The position numbers were made by a program, and so were the translations under genes. A stretch of 46,236 nucleotides of DNA from Nostocaceae cyanobacterium. GTDB taxonomy: Bacteria; Cyanobacteriota; Cyanobacteriia; Cyanobacteriales; Nostocaceae. Under the pieces are notes generated by a model, which saw only the letters and a program-made list of their open reading frames with translations, ran no database searches and was not told the origin of the DNA. This document shows, in pieces, positions 33,730 to 42,028 of the stretch; positions within the stretch are counted from its first letter, which is position 1; every line of letters begins with the position of its first letter. The stretch spans positions 1-46,236 of the forward strand of contig JASJCY010000062.1 of NCBI GenBank assembly GCA_030065825.1, written 5' to 3'.

Positions 33730-33916
33730 ACATCGTAATTATCGTATTGAAACTAGCGAATTAGAAGACGGATCGATAGATGTATCTGTTGTAAAGCCAA
33801 ACTTTTTAGGCATATGTGAAAAAAGGGCAACAACCACTACAAAAACATTTGAAAATCATACTCAGGCTACAAAATACGCTAAAGATGCCATAGACAAGGG
33901 AGAAATCCCATTTTAA
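33713..33916 (+). CDS. Small hypothetical protein
   Basis: 67 residues from ATG 33713 (a TTG at 33695 extends it by six codons). The 5' end overlaps the FtsK-like stop region by 17 bases. Predicted beta strands are RNYRIETSELEDG and SIDVSVVKPNFLG, followed by a helix (TQATKYAKDAIDKGEI). No family recognised. It sits between the pump and the nuclease gene, 24 bases from the latter. Confidence 0.5.
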   Translation: MNYKTKHRNYRIETSELEDGSIDVSVVKPNFLGICEKRATTTTKTFENHTQATKYAKDAIDKGEIPF

Positions 33917-33940
33917 TTTTTGAACCCAAAGTGAATAATT

Positions 33941-34573
33941 ATGCTTCCATCTAAATTTGTTGAAGCTGCTGGCTTACCTGTGCGCTGGCGAGAGAAAGAT
34001 TTACAAGAATATATTGCTTCAGAACTCAGACAAAATGGGTTTTCTGTGAGGACTGAAGTACCATGCAATGGTGGTAGGGCTGATATTGTTAGTAATTGGC
34101 AAGGTGGAACAGTTATTGAAGTTAAGAAATACCTGGATAGAAACAGCATTTATCAGGCTTTTGGTCAGTTGAATCTATACGGACTGAATAATCAACACAA
34201 GCTTGTAGTGATGGGGTTTTTGACTCTAGATGCCAACGAACAGTCATCAGCTTTGAAAACAGCATCAATGATTGAACAAAATCAGCGCACAAAAGTCATT
34301 TTTCTCAATATAGAACAAGAGTGGTTGCCTAAAAATCAGTTCAGTCTTTCTTGGATGTCAAAGGTTTTTCCATTACCGAAACTGTCATTACCAAAACTAC
34401 ATCTAGGAAATTGTAACACTTTATTTTCTGTTATCAAAGCTAATCCTTTGCTATTGGTGTTGGTAGTGGCTTATTTAGCGATTGTTGCATCTAATTTTAC
34501 GCAAATAGAGGTTTTGATTTGTAAGCATTTTGAACAGATTCATAATTGTTTTAAGTCTGAAAAACATCACTAA
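33941..34573 (+). CDS. Membrane-anchored PD-(D/E)XK nuclease-like protein
   Basis: A 210-residue protein. The first 100 residues have the PD-(D/E)XK layout: a helix with E23, GGRADIV with D48, and the strand TVIEVKKYLD with E60-V-K62. They are followed by the QAFGQLNLYG helix. This resembles restriction or repair nucleases. Unusually, residues about 165-188 (NPLLLVLVVAYLAIVASNF) are a membrane helix, with a short, basic, Cys- and His-containing tail after it. It directly precedes the 5-methylcytosine methyltransferase gene, so a restriction role is plausible. Substrate and activity are not shown. Confidence 0.65.
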   Translation: MLPSKFVEAAGLPVRWREKDLQEYIASELRQNGFSVRTEVPCNGGRADIVSNWQGGTVIEVKKYLDRNSIYQAFGQLNLYGLNNQHKLVVMGFLTLDANEQSSALKTASMIEQNQRTKVIFLNIEQEWLPKNQFSLSWMSKVFPLPKLSLPKLHLGNCNTLFSVIKANPLLLVLVVAYLAIVASNFTQIEVLICKHFEQIHNCFKSEKHH

Positions 34574-34643
34574 AAGTAGTAATATAAAGCTGAAAATAGG
34601 ATACAATAAAAATAACTACAAAAATATTATTTATGTGTTTAAT

Positions 34644-35963
34644 ATGTCAACAATAAATAAAAAAATAGTAGTAAGTCTATTCTGTGGAGTCGGTGGTTTA
34701 GACTTAGGATTTCAGTCTGCTGGATTTGAAATTGCAGTCGCTATTGATAATAACCCCAAAGTATTAGAAACTTACCAGATAAATTTCTCAAATACTACTG
34801 TCTTATGTCAAGATATCAAAGATATTACGTCAGCAGAAATTAGAGAAATTATTCAAAATAAATATAAAGATTGGGATGGAGAGATTGCCGCAGTTATTGG
34901 TGGTCCACCCTGTCAAGGCTTTTCCGTTGCTGGTAACCAAGATGTGAATGATGAACGCAGCCAGTTAGTAATTAAATTCATCAACCTGGTAGTAGAACTG
35001 AACCCGTCGATGTTCGTGATGGAGAACGTTCCTGCAATTGAATCTAAGAAGTTTTCTCATATTACAGGTAATGCTTGGTCGCTGGCTGAAGAACATTATT
35101 TATTATCCAAATGGTTGCTTACAGCATCAGATTATGGCGTACCTCAAAAACGCCAACGAGCAATTTGGGTGGGGTCGAAGTTTGGTGAGGTTGCAATACC
35201 ATTTGAAAGTAATCATAAATTTACGGTTGGGGATGCAATTTCTGACGTGAGTAATATCCCAATTAATCCTCAAACGGACAGTTGGGAGTTAGATAAAAAG
35301 GGTGAATACGCTCAGTATTTGGAGAAAATATTTCCTCCTAAGTCTGGGTTATTAGAAAGTATTATTACTGGTTGTCGAGCAACTGTACATAATTCTGCCA
35401 CGCAAGAGAAGTACGCAAACACTATCCCAGGAGAGAAAGAACCAACTACTTGGGCTTATCGACTGTCATCCGATGGATTTTCTCCAACTTTACGTGCTGG
35501 TAGCGGGAATAGAACTGCTGCGCGTCCAATACACTACGAACATCCGAGGGTGATAACAGTTCGTGAAGCTGCGAGATTGCATTCTTTTCCCGATTGGTTT
35601 TATCTTGGTCAAACCAAGTTAAATGCTCACAAAGCAATAGGGAATAGCGTTCCACCTTTGCTTGCTTATGCTATTGCATCCCAAATCTGGATGCATTTAG
35701 AACAACAGGTTGATCTGACCGAACCATGCAACGGTGTGGGGGGCAAAGAGGCAGAGGGGATATTCCTTCCCTCTACCTCTTTGCTGACTGAACAAAGCCC
35801 AAAAATTATCTCATTTGAGTTGCCGCACCAGTTTGACATTGAAAGAATCAAAACTTTGTATGATGTAGAATCTTTGCTCAGTGCGAGAATTATCATAACT
35901 CCAGACAACCGATCGCCACCTCAAGAACAATTTCAATTACCAGTTACGCCTGATGTGAATTAA
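34644..35963 (+). CDS. DNA (cytosine-5-)-methyltransferase
   Basis: 439 residues from ATG 34644 (MSTINKKIVVSLFCGVGG); an upstream in-frame ATG at 34530 overlaps the nuclease gene and adds no motif. The family motifs are all present: motif I FCGVGGLDLGF (about residues 13-23), motif IV GGPPCQGFS with catalytic C90, motif VI ENV (127-129), motif VIII QKRQRAIWVG, and motif X AIGNSVPPLLAYAI. The enzyme adds a methyl group to C5 of cytosine from S-adenosylmethionine. The target sequence cannot be read. A C-terminal extension after about residue 360 is not part of the family core. It may protect element DNA from the nuclease encoded upstream. Confidence 0.9.
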   Translation: MSTINKKIVVSLFCGVGGLDLGFQSAGFEIAVAIDNNPKVLETYQINFSNTTVLCQDIKDITSAEIREIIQNKYKDWDGEIAAVIGGPPCQGFSVAGNQDVNDERSQLVIKFINLVVELNPSMFVMENVPAIESKKFSHITGNAWSLAEEHYLLSKWLLTASDYGVPQKRQRAIWVGSKFGEVAIPFESNHKFTVGDAISDVSNIPINPQTDSWELDKKGEYAQYLEKIFPPKSGLLESIITGCRATVHNSATQEKYANTIPGEKEPTTWAYRLSSDGFSPTLRAGSGNRTAARPIHYEHPRVITVREAARLHSFPDWFYLGQTKLNAHKAIGNSVPPLLAYAIASQIWMHLEQQVDLTEPCNGVGGKEAEGIFLPSTSLLTEQSPKIISFELPHQFDIERIKTLYDVESLLSARIIITPDNRSPPQEQFQLPVTPDVN

Positions 35964-36060
35964 AAACACCTCTTATCCCATAAGGGTTTCTAGATTTGCT
36001 CCAAATCATTATTTTGGGATTTTCTACGAAATTACAGGGGTTTCAAGACTTAATTCACAT
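35953..36060. repeat. Inverted repeat at the methyltransferase stop
   Basis: ATGTGAATTAA (35953-35963, including the stop codon) and TTAATTCACAT (36050-36060) are exact inverted copies 86 bp apart. A CCAAAT...ATTTTGG stem lies inside, near 36000-36017. The rest of the 366-bp gap to the helicase has a CCTCACC-GATT-GGTGGG hairpin near 36135 and no gene. Confidence 0.55.
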
Positions 36061-36329
36061 TAAACGTCAGTTACCAGAAACAAATAGGTAAGGTTGCCCT
36101 CAAAATCAACATTGCCTGGAGTTTAAGTCCCTCCCTCACCGATTGGTGGGTAAGTTAATGCTGCATGTTTTCAAAGTCTATCTAATGCCAAAGGTAGATA
36201 AATTTACCCTGCGTATTTCCTTGTATGATTAAGACAGTACAATATCAGTATTTTCTCAAACCACAGTTATCAGGACGTGACTTTACCCGTATTTATAGTG
36301 CGTGTTGATTACAGCAAGCAACGGAGGCG

Positions 36330-37856
36330 ATGACAACAAGTTTCTCCCAAAAAATCCAACTGCGTGACTACCAACTGGAATTAATCCAACAAGTTTTCCG
36401 CCATTGGGGGTGTGGAGAACACGGGGTCATGGTACAACTACCAACAGGTGGTGGTAAAACAATTATCTTTTGTGCGATCGCTAATGAATTCATCCGCAAA
36501 TCTGAACCTGTACTTGTCATTGCCCATCGCCAAGAATTAATTACTCAAGCCGCTAACAAATTAGAAGCTGTTGCAGGTATACCCGTGGGGATTATTAAAG
36601 CCGGGTATAAACCCAATCCTGATTGTCTGTTGCAAGTGGCATCCATCCAAACCTTAATCCGCCGTCAACCACCGCCAGCATCTCTGGTAATTTTCGACGA
36701 AGCACATCACTGTCATAGCCGTACCTACGCCACAATTTTTCGTCACTACGCAGAACAAGGGAGTTATATTTTAGGCTGTACCGCCACACCCATGCGGACG
36801 GATGGCAGGGGATTGCGGTGGTTATACAGTGGCACTAAGGGGTTTGGTTCCTTAATTTGTGGACCAGATGTTAACCACTTAATTGCCACTGATTATTTAG
36901 TCCCCTTCAAACTTTACGCCCCAGCAAAAATCATTCATGCCAGCAGTGCGGGATTAAGAACTACCGCAGGGGACTACAACCAAGCCCAATTACAGGAATT
37001 TGTGAAGAGGACTTTGGTGGTTGGAGATGTGATTGAAACTTGGGTCAAACATGCCCGTGGTTTACGGACAGTGGTGTTTGCGGTGTCTGTAGAGTATTCC
37101 CAGGAACTAGCAACTGCTTTTAATCAAGCGGGAATCAGTGCTGCCCATTTGGATGGAAATACACCCAGTAGTGAACGCCAACATATTCTGTCCGAATTTG
37201 AGCAGGGTCGAATATTGGTATTATGCCAGCATTCCATCGTCACTGAAGGGGTGGATATTCCCAATATTGAAGCGATTCAATTTACCCGTCCCACCAAAAG
37301 TTTAACAGTTTGGTTTCAAGCAATTGGTAGAAGCCTCAGACCAGCACCCAATAAAACCCATGCGGTAATTATCGACCACACGGATACCCATCTTAACCTG
37401 CCCTGGCCCGATAGTGATATTCCTTGGAGTCTCGACCCCATTAGCTTAAAACCTGCACCGGGGGTATTGAATTGTCCAAATTGCCGTCACATATTTCGCC
37501 CCACCTCCTTGGAGAGGGAGAGGAATTTGGCTACTTGTCCGGCTTGTCAGAGTAGATTTATCTTTGTCAGCAAGCCCAGGAATAAGAAAGGAGTAGAACC
37601 ACTCTCTATTTTGGAGATTTTACCTGCTGCTTTCGCTGAAGTGATAATTGAGTATAATCCCCTAAAATTGGCACAGGTACAAGAACTTATTAACATTCAA
37701 AAACAAAGAGGTTACCAAAAGGGTTGGGTTTACCATCAACTGGTGAAGTTTCCAGAATTAAACCTGAGCTTACATGATTGGCAGGAAGTTGGACGCAGGT
37801 TGGATTACAAACCCGGTTGGGCTTGGCACAAGTGGCGAGAGATGCAGGAGTTGTAA
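36330..37856 (+). CDS. SF2 DNA helicase, RadD/YejH-like, with zinc-ribbon region
   Basis: 508 residues. Helicase motifs: Q-like start LRDYQLELIQ, Walker A PTGGGKT (38-44), DEAH (123-126), GCTATPMR (about 150), and motif VI QAIGRSLRPAP. After the two RecA domains a C-x-x-C...C-x-x-C region follows (CPNCRHIF, CPACQSRF). This order resembles E. coli RadD, a repair helicase; the resemblance is by layout only. The C terminus has W-rich segments (GWVYHQL; WAWHKWREM). A purine-rich GGAGG ends 2 bases before the ATG, closer than usual. It is the last plus-strand gene before the integrase, which converges. Confidence 0.82.
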   Translation: MTTSFSQKIQLRDYQLELIQQVFRHWGCGEHGVMVQLPTGGGKTIIFCAIANEFIRKSEPVLVIAHRQELITQAANKLEAVAGIPVGIIKAGYKPNPDCLLQVASIQTLIRRQPPPASLVIFDEAHHCHSRTYATIFRHYAEQGSYILGCTATPMRTDGRGLRWLYSGTKGFGSLICGPDVNHLIATDYLVPFKLYAPAKIIHASSAGLRTTAGDYNQAQLQEFVKRTLVVGDVIETWVKHARGLRTVVFAVSVEYSQELATAFNQAGISAAHLDGNTPSSERQHILSEFEQGRILVLCQHSIVTEGVDIPNIEAIQFTRPTKSLTVWFQAIGRSLRPAPNKTHAVIIDHTDTHLNLPWPDSDIPWSLDPISLKPAPGVLNCPNCRHIFRPTSLERERNLATCPACQSRFIFVSKPRNKKGVEPLSILEILPAAFAEVIIEYNPLKLAQVQELINIQKQRGYQKGWVYHQLVKFPELNLSLHDWQEVGRRLDYKPGWAWHKWREMQEL

Positions 37857-37934
37857 TAATTTGTAATACCTCTGAGGGTGAGCGAAAAAAGGAGTAGGGA
37901 GTGGGGAGTATGGGAGGAGTGTGGAGGGTAGGGT

Positions 37935-39155
37935 TTAAAACTCCGGTACAAACAGTTCCCTTCTTGTCCCTGCATAATGTTCGTAAATCATTTTCGCACT
38001 CGTACCAACTAACTTAGCAACATCCTTCGCCTCCAAAATCCTCATTTTCCCATCGGGCATCATAATCGGTGTTTCCAAGGCTGCGGTAATAAATGTATGC
38101 CTGGTTTGATAAAGCTTGCGGTAGTTAATATTGACTTTTTCCAGTACTGAATGCCAAGCCCGATTTGTCAGGTTATGGGCATCAATCCAGCCACCTTTGG
38201 GTGCTGGAAACACCTTGGCTTCCCCCGTTGTATCTTCTGGTTTGATAGACTTTAACAGTGCTACCAACTTCGCGTTTGCTGGAAAAGACCGTCTTTTCTG
38301 AGTTTTCAATCCCTTCTTGCAAACCAAGCCATTTTCAGACTCCACTACTGCTTGCTCAAATCGTATCGTCCGAAAGTCCTCCGAGATATGCTTCCACTGC
38401 AAAGCAACTCCTTCCGATGGTCTACAACCTGTACTGAAGAGAAATTCGATTAAAGGAGCATAGTGTTTATAATAGCGATACTCCTTCGGAGTCGTTTCAC
38501 GAACGCTCTTAAAACCCTGAATTATCTTATCTCGTTCCTCCAGAGAAAAAGGGTCAATATCCGTATCTTCCGATTCACCTTTGGGAATTTTAATATCAAC
38601 AGCCATACCAATAAATGGATTATTGGCAATCAGTTTTGACTTTACAGCCCAATTACAACAAGCGGACAACTGGGTTAATATTCGTTTGGCACTATTTGCC
38701 GTCTTATTCGCAACCAACCAATCCCGAATTATAACTGCATCATCAATAGATTTACTGGGTAAATGGAAATTAATACAACGGTCAACTTTTGTATAATCCT
38801 TGGCAATGGTACTCACAGATAAACTACCTCGTTTAAATTCTGTGTATTTCTCCCATAACTGTGCAAGATTGGGTTGAGTTTTTTTTGATGGTGTAATTGG
38901 TGTAATTTTTCTAGAACTACCTGTAGGGCTATACTTACTTAAATTCTTGGGGTCAAACCGCTCGTACAAAATATCTTTTTCAATTTCCGCAGCTTTGAGT
39001 TTGGCTAACTTCTGATGGTGTGGTGTATCGGGGTAACCAGTGGAAATGTAATAACGCCTGCCAGCGAAATGAAAGCGCAGTTGAATGCGACCATTAGAAA
39101 CTATGACTGACACAGAACCCTTGGAAGCCTTGCCAGTCGGTGTTTTATTGCTCAT
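37935..39155 (-). CDS. Tyrosine site-specific recombinase / integrase
   Basis: 406 residues. An N-terminal arm-type region (about 1-95) precedes a core-binding domain (about 95-185) and a catalytic domain. Active-site candidates are R245 in STGCRPSEG, R352 in YQTRHTF, and the Tyr nucleophile Y394 in IYEHYAG. The usual first His of the HxxR box is Tyr (Y349), a variant known in some integrases. The usual His near the end of the catalytic domain (GHSS) is Thr here (GTSA). It sits 168 bp from the 3' end of a tRNA-Phe gene, which points to site-specific integration there. TTACACC repeats upstream are candidate arm sites. Confidence 0.85.
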   Translation of the reverse strand: MSNKTPTGKASKGSVSVIVSNGRIQLRFHFAGRRYYISTGYPDTPHHQKLAKLKAAEIEKDILYERFDPKNLSKYSPTGSSRKITPITPSKKTQPNLAQLWEKYTEFKRGSLSVSTIAKDYTKVDRCINFHLPSKSIDDAVIIRDWLVANKTANSAKRILTQLSACCNWAVKSKLIANNPFIGMAVDIKIPKGESEDTDIDPFSLEERDKIIQGFKSVRETTPKEYRYYKHYAPLIEFLFSTGCRPSEGVALQWKHISEDFRTIRFEQAVVESENGLVCKKGLKTQKRRSFPANAKLVALLKSIKPEDTTGEAKVFPAPKGGWIDAHNLTNRAWHSVLEKVNINYRKLYQTRHTFITAALETPIMMPDGKMRILEAKDVAKLVGTSAKMIYEHYAGTRRELFVPEF

Positions 39156-39165
39156 TGATAAAGGT

Positions 39166-39263
39166 GGTGTAACCTCATTTCTAGTCTACACAAGGATTAC
39201 ACCATCTTTACACCCTTTTTAGGTTTAAACTGACCTAAAGATACCCAATAATTGGGTTACACC
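39166..39263. promoter_or_regulatory. TTACACC repeat cluster, candidate integrase arm sites
   Basis: TTACACC occurs directly at 39197-39203, 39208-39214 (11 bp apart, one helical turn) and 39257-39263, and once inverted as GGTGTAA at 39166-39172. A perfect palindrome CCCAATAATTGGG lies at 39244-39256. Between an integrase gene and its tRNA target, such repeats are usual for arm-type recombinase or excisionase binding. Confidence 0.55.
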
Positions 39264-39323
39264 TTTCTTTACTCGACCTCCCAAACCCTTACCAGTTGGG
39301 GGAAAACCTAGATTTTGTAAGGA

Positions 39324-39396
<73 letters not shown>

Positions 39397-39472
39397 GAAA
39401 ACGTTTGTAGTCAACGATTAATAAATATAACAAACATTAAAGGGTTTTGCAATATCTTTGAGCAAATTTTTT

Positions 39473-40339
39473 TTAGGCACCCCTTAGAGTCCACTTGACC
39501 CAGCCCAAGACAGTCAGGAATACTGCAAACTGTACAAGAACAATACTTGGACCGGAGGCAAAGTTAAATACTCCCGATACAATTATGCCAGCCACGCTAG
39601 TGGTGGAACCTAGAATGACTGATACAACTAAAAAATGGCTAAAGTGCTGACTCATCAGTTTAGCTGTGGAAGCAGGAATTACCAAAAAGGCGTTGACAAG
39701 CAAAACTCCCACTGCTTTAATCGCTACGGCAACTGCTAGGGACAGTAATACCACAAACCCATAGCGATACAATTGTACGGGAATGCCTTGAACTTGTCCT
39801 ACAGGTGCGTTCAGCGTCAATAAAATTTGCTGCCGTAGGGTCGATAATAGAAATATACTGCTCCCAAGTAGCACCAACAGGGTTAATATTAAATCTGTGG
39901 AGTCAACAGCAAGAATATCGCCAAATAATACTCCCATTAAGTTTCCGCGATATCCTGGGATGAGACTACTCAAAATCAAGCCGATTGCTAATGCCCCTGA
40001 TAAAACTATACTGAGAACGCTATCGCTAGCCAAATCGGTTTTGTCAATCAAGTAGAGAACCACCACGCCAAACGCTAGGGTAAAAGGCAGCAGCATCCAG
40101 GTAGGATTTAAGGACAGTAGTACTCCTAAGGTTACTCCTACTAAAGCTGCATGACCAACGGCATGGCTAAAAAAGGATAACTGACGTAAGGTGACAAAAC
40201 AACCTAATAAACCTCCTAATATTCCCATTAAAACAGCAGCAATGAGTGACCTTTGCATAAAGGGAAACTCTAACAATCTCAACAATTCCTGGTAATTGCT
40301 AATGGCAAGCAACTGCTGGCAATGGTTAATTAAATACAT
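39473..40339 (-). CDS. ABC-3 family metal (Zn/Mn) transporter permease
   Basis: 288 residues with eight or so hydrophobic helices and the family signatures FFSHAVGHAALVGVTLG and AVGVLLVNAFLVIPASTA. Proteins like this form the membrane channel of ZnuABC/MntABC-type importers of zinc or manganese. No ATPase or binding-protein gene is visible next to it, so its partners lie elsewhere or outside the window. It is preceded by repeat-rich DNA (40340-41226) and follows the tRNA gene on the same strand. Confidence 0.88.
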   Translation of the reverse strand: MYLINHCQQLLAISNYQELLRLLEFPFMQRSLIAAVLMGILGGLLGCFVTLRQLSFFSHAVGHAALVGVTLGVLLSLNPTWMLLPFTLAFGVVVLYLIDKTDLASDSVLSIVLSGALAIGLILSSLIPGYRGNLMGVLFGDILAVDSTDLILTLLVLLGSSIFLLSTLRQQILLTLNAPVGQVQGIPVQLYRYGFVVLLSLAVAVAIKAVGVLLVNAFLVIPASTAKLMSQHFSHFLVVSVILGSTTSVAGIIVSGVFNFASGPSIVLVQFAVFLTVLGWVKWTLRGA

Positions 40340-40466
40340 ATATCATTGATGAGATGAGTTTATCTTGTATACTTTGCAGCAATAGGTTTCAATTAGGTTT
40401 ACTGGAAGTAGACACATACAGCAAAATCCAAGTAAATAAGGTACAAAAATAAATAGTAAAACTATT

Positions 40467-40535
40467 GTGGGATGAACAGCAGCGCGTTGCGAACTTTCCC
40501 AAAGTTGTAGCGACTGCGGAGCATTCTTGCCCGTC
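40467..40535 (-). repeat. 69-nt dispersed repeat, copy 2
   Basis: The reverse complement has the same length, the same GACGGGCA and CATCCCAC ends and the same ATGCTCCGCAGTCGCTACAA core as copy 1 at 11466-11534. Its central hairpin is AACTTT-GGG-AAAGTT instead of the G5/C5 hairpin of copy 1. Confidence 0.8.
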
Positions 40536-40851
40536 CGATTGTACCTCATAAAAATGAAATATGCTGTATCTTCCACCTGGGTTAAAAAGCTAAGCAGCGC
40601 GTTATCCTGGTTGACACCAGTTGTAGAAAGGTAGCATTGCTACGTCTCTAATCTCGGGTTTTGTTGAGAATGACTAATGTTCTTTGCCTAAATTTTGCAT
40701 TTTAGAAACCCGATTTTTCTCGTCTACTGACATCTTGCACGCCTCGTATTAATACTGATTTTTAATATTGTTAATAAACATATATTTTTCTCAATAACAC
40801 GGAAAATAAGGGTTTATAGCCTGCGTATGCAGAGAGAAGTTGGCGGTGAGT

Positions 40852-41001
40852 CCACTTGGCGGTGTCGGTTTCCGTCCCGCCAAAGTGGCGTTGGGCGTAA
40901 GCCCTTCTCGTAGAGTACCCGAAGGGTGTCGGTTTCCGTCCCCGAAGTTTGCTCAACGCGGGGAACCCGCGCACGCAACTTCTCTTCGCCAAACTTCGGG
41001 G
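40852..41001. repeat. Composite palindromic repeat cluster
   Basis: CCACTTGGCGG (40852-40862) and CCGCCAAAGTGG (40877-40888) form one hairpin. CCCCGAAGTTTG (40940-40951) and CAAACTTCGGGG (40990-41001) form a second, enclosing a CGCGGGG-AAC-CCGCG stem. GGTGTCGGTTTCCGTC occurs twice (near 40861 and 40925). The remainder of 40340-41226 holds no gene. Confidence 0.65.
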
Positions 41002-41091
41002 CTTTGTTTGTATGGTTCCTCACCCTTCTAGGGTGCAGGTGCAAAATATGAGCCTCCGACTAGCGGCGATCGCCACTAGCAACAAATGAAG

Positions 41092-41153
41092 CTAACACAT
41101 TTTTCTGGCTTTGGCTGAAAGCCTTGCTATATAAGGGTTATGAAATGTGTTAG
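41092..41153. repeat. 62-bp inverted repeat unit with CTAACACATTT ends
   Basis: CTAACACATTT (41092-41102) and AAATGTGTTAG (41143-41153) are exact inverted copies. Between them lies the small hairpin GGCTTT-GGCTG-AAAGCC. No ORF. It looks like a short palindromic mobile unit. Confidence 0.6.
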
Positions 41154-41226
41154 TTAGGAGTCTAGGCTTTTTACAGAGTAACCTAACACCTATAAGGTTT
41201 TGATTGGATATTCTTTGAGTTAATAG

Positions 41227-41874
41227 TCATAACAAAGATAATAGTTCTGCTAAATCGTGAATAAAATAATCGGCTTGTGCTTTTACTTTTTCACGCACAG
41301 CATAGCGTCCAAATCCAACAAATTTATTTACTCCTGGTTTAGTTTCTAAATCGCTGACACCATCCCCCACAGTCACCATGACTGAAGGACAATATTGATT
41401 GTGGATTTTTTTAACTATCTCTAGCTTTCCTCCTGAACGAGTTGTGGGATAGTTGCGATCAAAGTCTCGATAGCTTCCATCTTCATGAAAGAAAAGATTT
41501 ACTGCTTCCACACAGTCAGAATCAATACCAAGATATTTCGCTAGGGGTAAAATAGCTTGTAGGTAACCAGCACTTAAAATAAATGGTGTCCAGCCTTGCT
41601 GTTTGAAGGTAGTAACCACGTTTAAAGCACTTGGTTCCGCTGTCTGAATGTATAATTCTCCTACCTTTAATACTGCTGTTTGGGAAGGTTGAAGAATTTC
41701 CAGCCTCCGTGCAAATACGTCTTCTAAAGGTATTTTCCCTTCCATCGCTGCTGTTGTCATTTGTTCAATTTGTTTACAGACATCAGCACCTGCTACACGG
41801 GCTAGTTCATCAATACCTTCAATACTACTGAGAGTGCTGTCACAATCAAAAATAATAATTTTCCCTTCTGACAT
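41227..41874 (-). CDS. HAD-family phosphoserine phosphatase-like enzyme
   Basis: 215 residues with all HAD motifs: motif I FDCDSTLS (D10 nucleophile, D12), motif II FILSAGY, a conserved Lys near GGKLEIV, and motif IV VGDGVSDLE. The helical cap (EGIDELARVAGADV, AAMEGKIPLEDVFARRLEIL) is that of SerB-type enzymes, which hydrolyse O-phosphoserine to serine in the last step of serine synthesis. Length is normal for the family. It is a single gene with a short spacer to the divergent peptidase. Substrate is inferred from cap type. Confidence 0.82.
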   Translation of the reverse strand: MSEGKIIIFDCDSTLSSIEGIDELARVAGADVCKQIEQMTTAAMEGKIPLEDVFARRLEILQPSQTAVLKVGELYIQTAEPSALNVVTTFKQQGWTPFILSAGYLQAILPLAKYLGIDSDCVEAVNLFFHEDGSYRDFDRNYPTTRSGGKLEIVKKIHNQYCPSVMVTVGDGVSDLETKPGVNKFVGFGRYAVREKVKAQADYFIHDLAELLSLL

Positions 41875-42028
41875 GAATCCTATCCTAAATATAAATGTAA
41901 TATAACTGTTAATTTACTTTTGGCATTGTCACCGCCATGAGCATCTTACCAATTTACATACCTAGTCTCCCATTTACTATTCCCCATTCCCCATTTTATA
42001 AATGGATACTTTTTGCGATAATAGGGGG

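Larger units (their letters stand above)
19659..39323. mobile_element. Putative integrated element at tRNA-Phe (about 19.7 kb)
   Basis: The right end is set by a tyrosine integrase (37935-39155) lying 168 bp from the 3' end of tRNA-Phe(GAA), the usual target layout. The left end is set only by gene content: a DUF4114 stump, then Rep-like, AlkB, KilA-N, RecD2, FtsK-like, methyltransferase and helicase genes typical of plasmids and integrative elements. I did not find a second copy of the tRNA 3' end near 19.3-19.7 kb, so the left boundary is approximate. No relaxase, VirB4/VirD4, capsid or terminase gene was recognised. Confidence 0.6.

Noticed and set aside
37935-39155. The integrase as a heterocyst excision recombinase (XisA/XisC type).
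   Set aside because: There is no interrupted nitrogen-fixation or hydrogenase gene here, and the tRNA-adjacent position fits an integrative element better.
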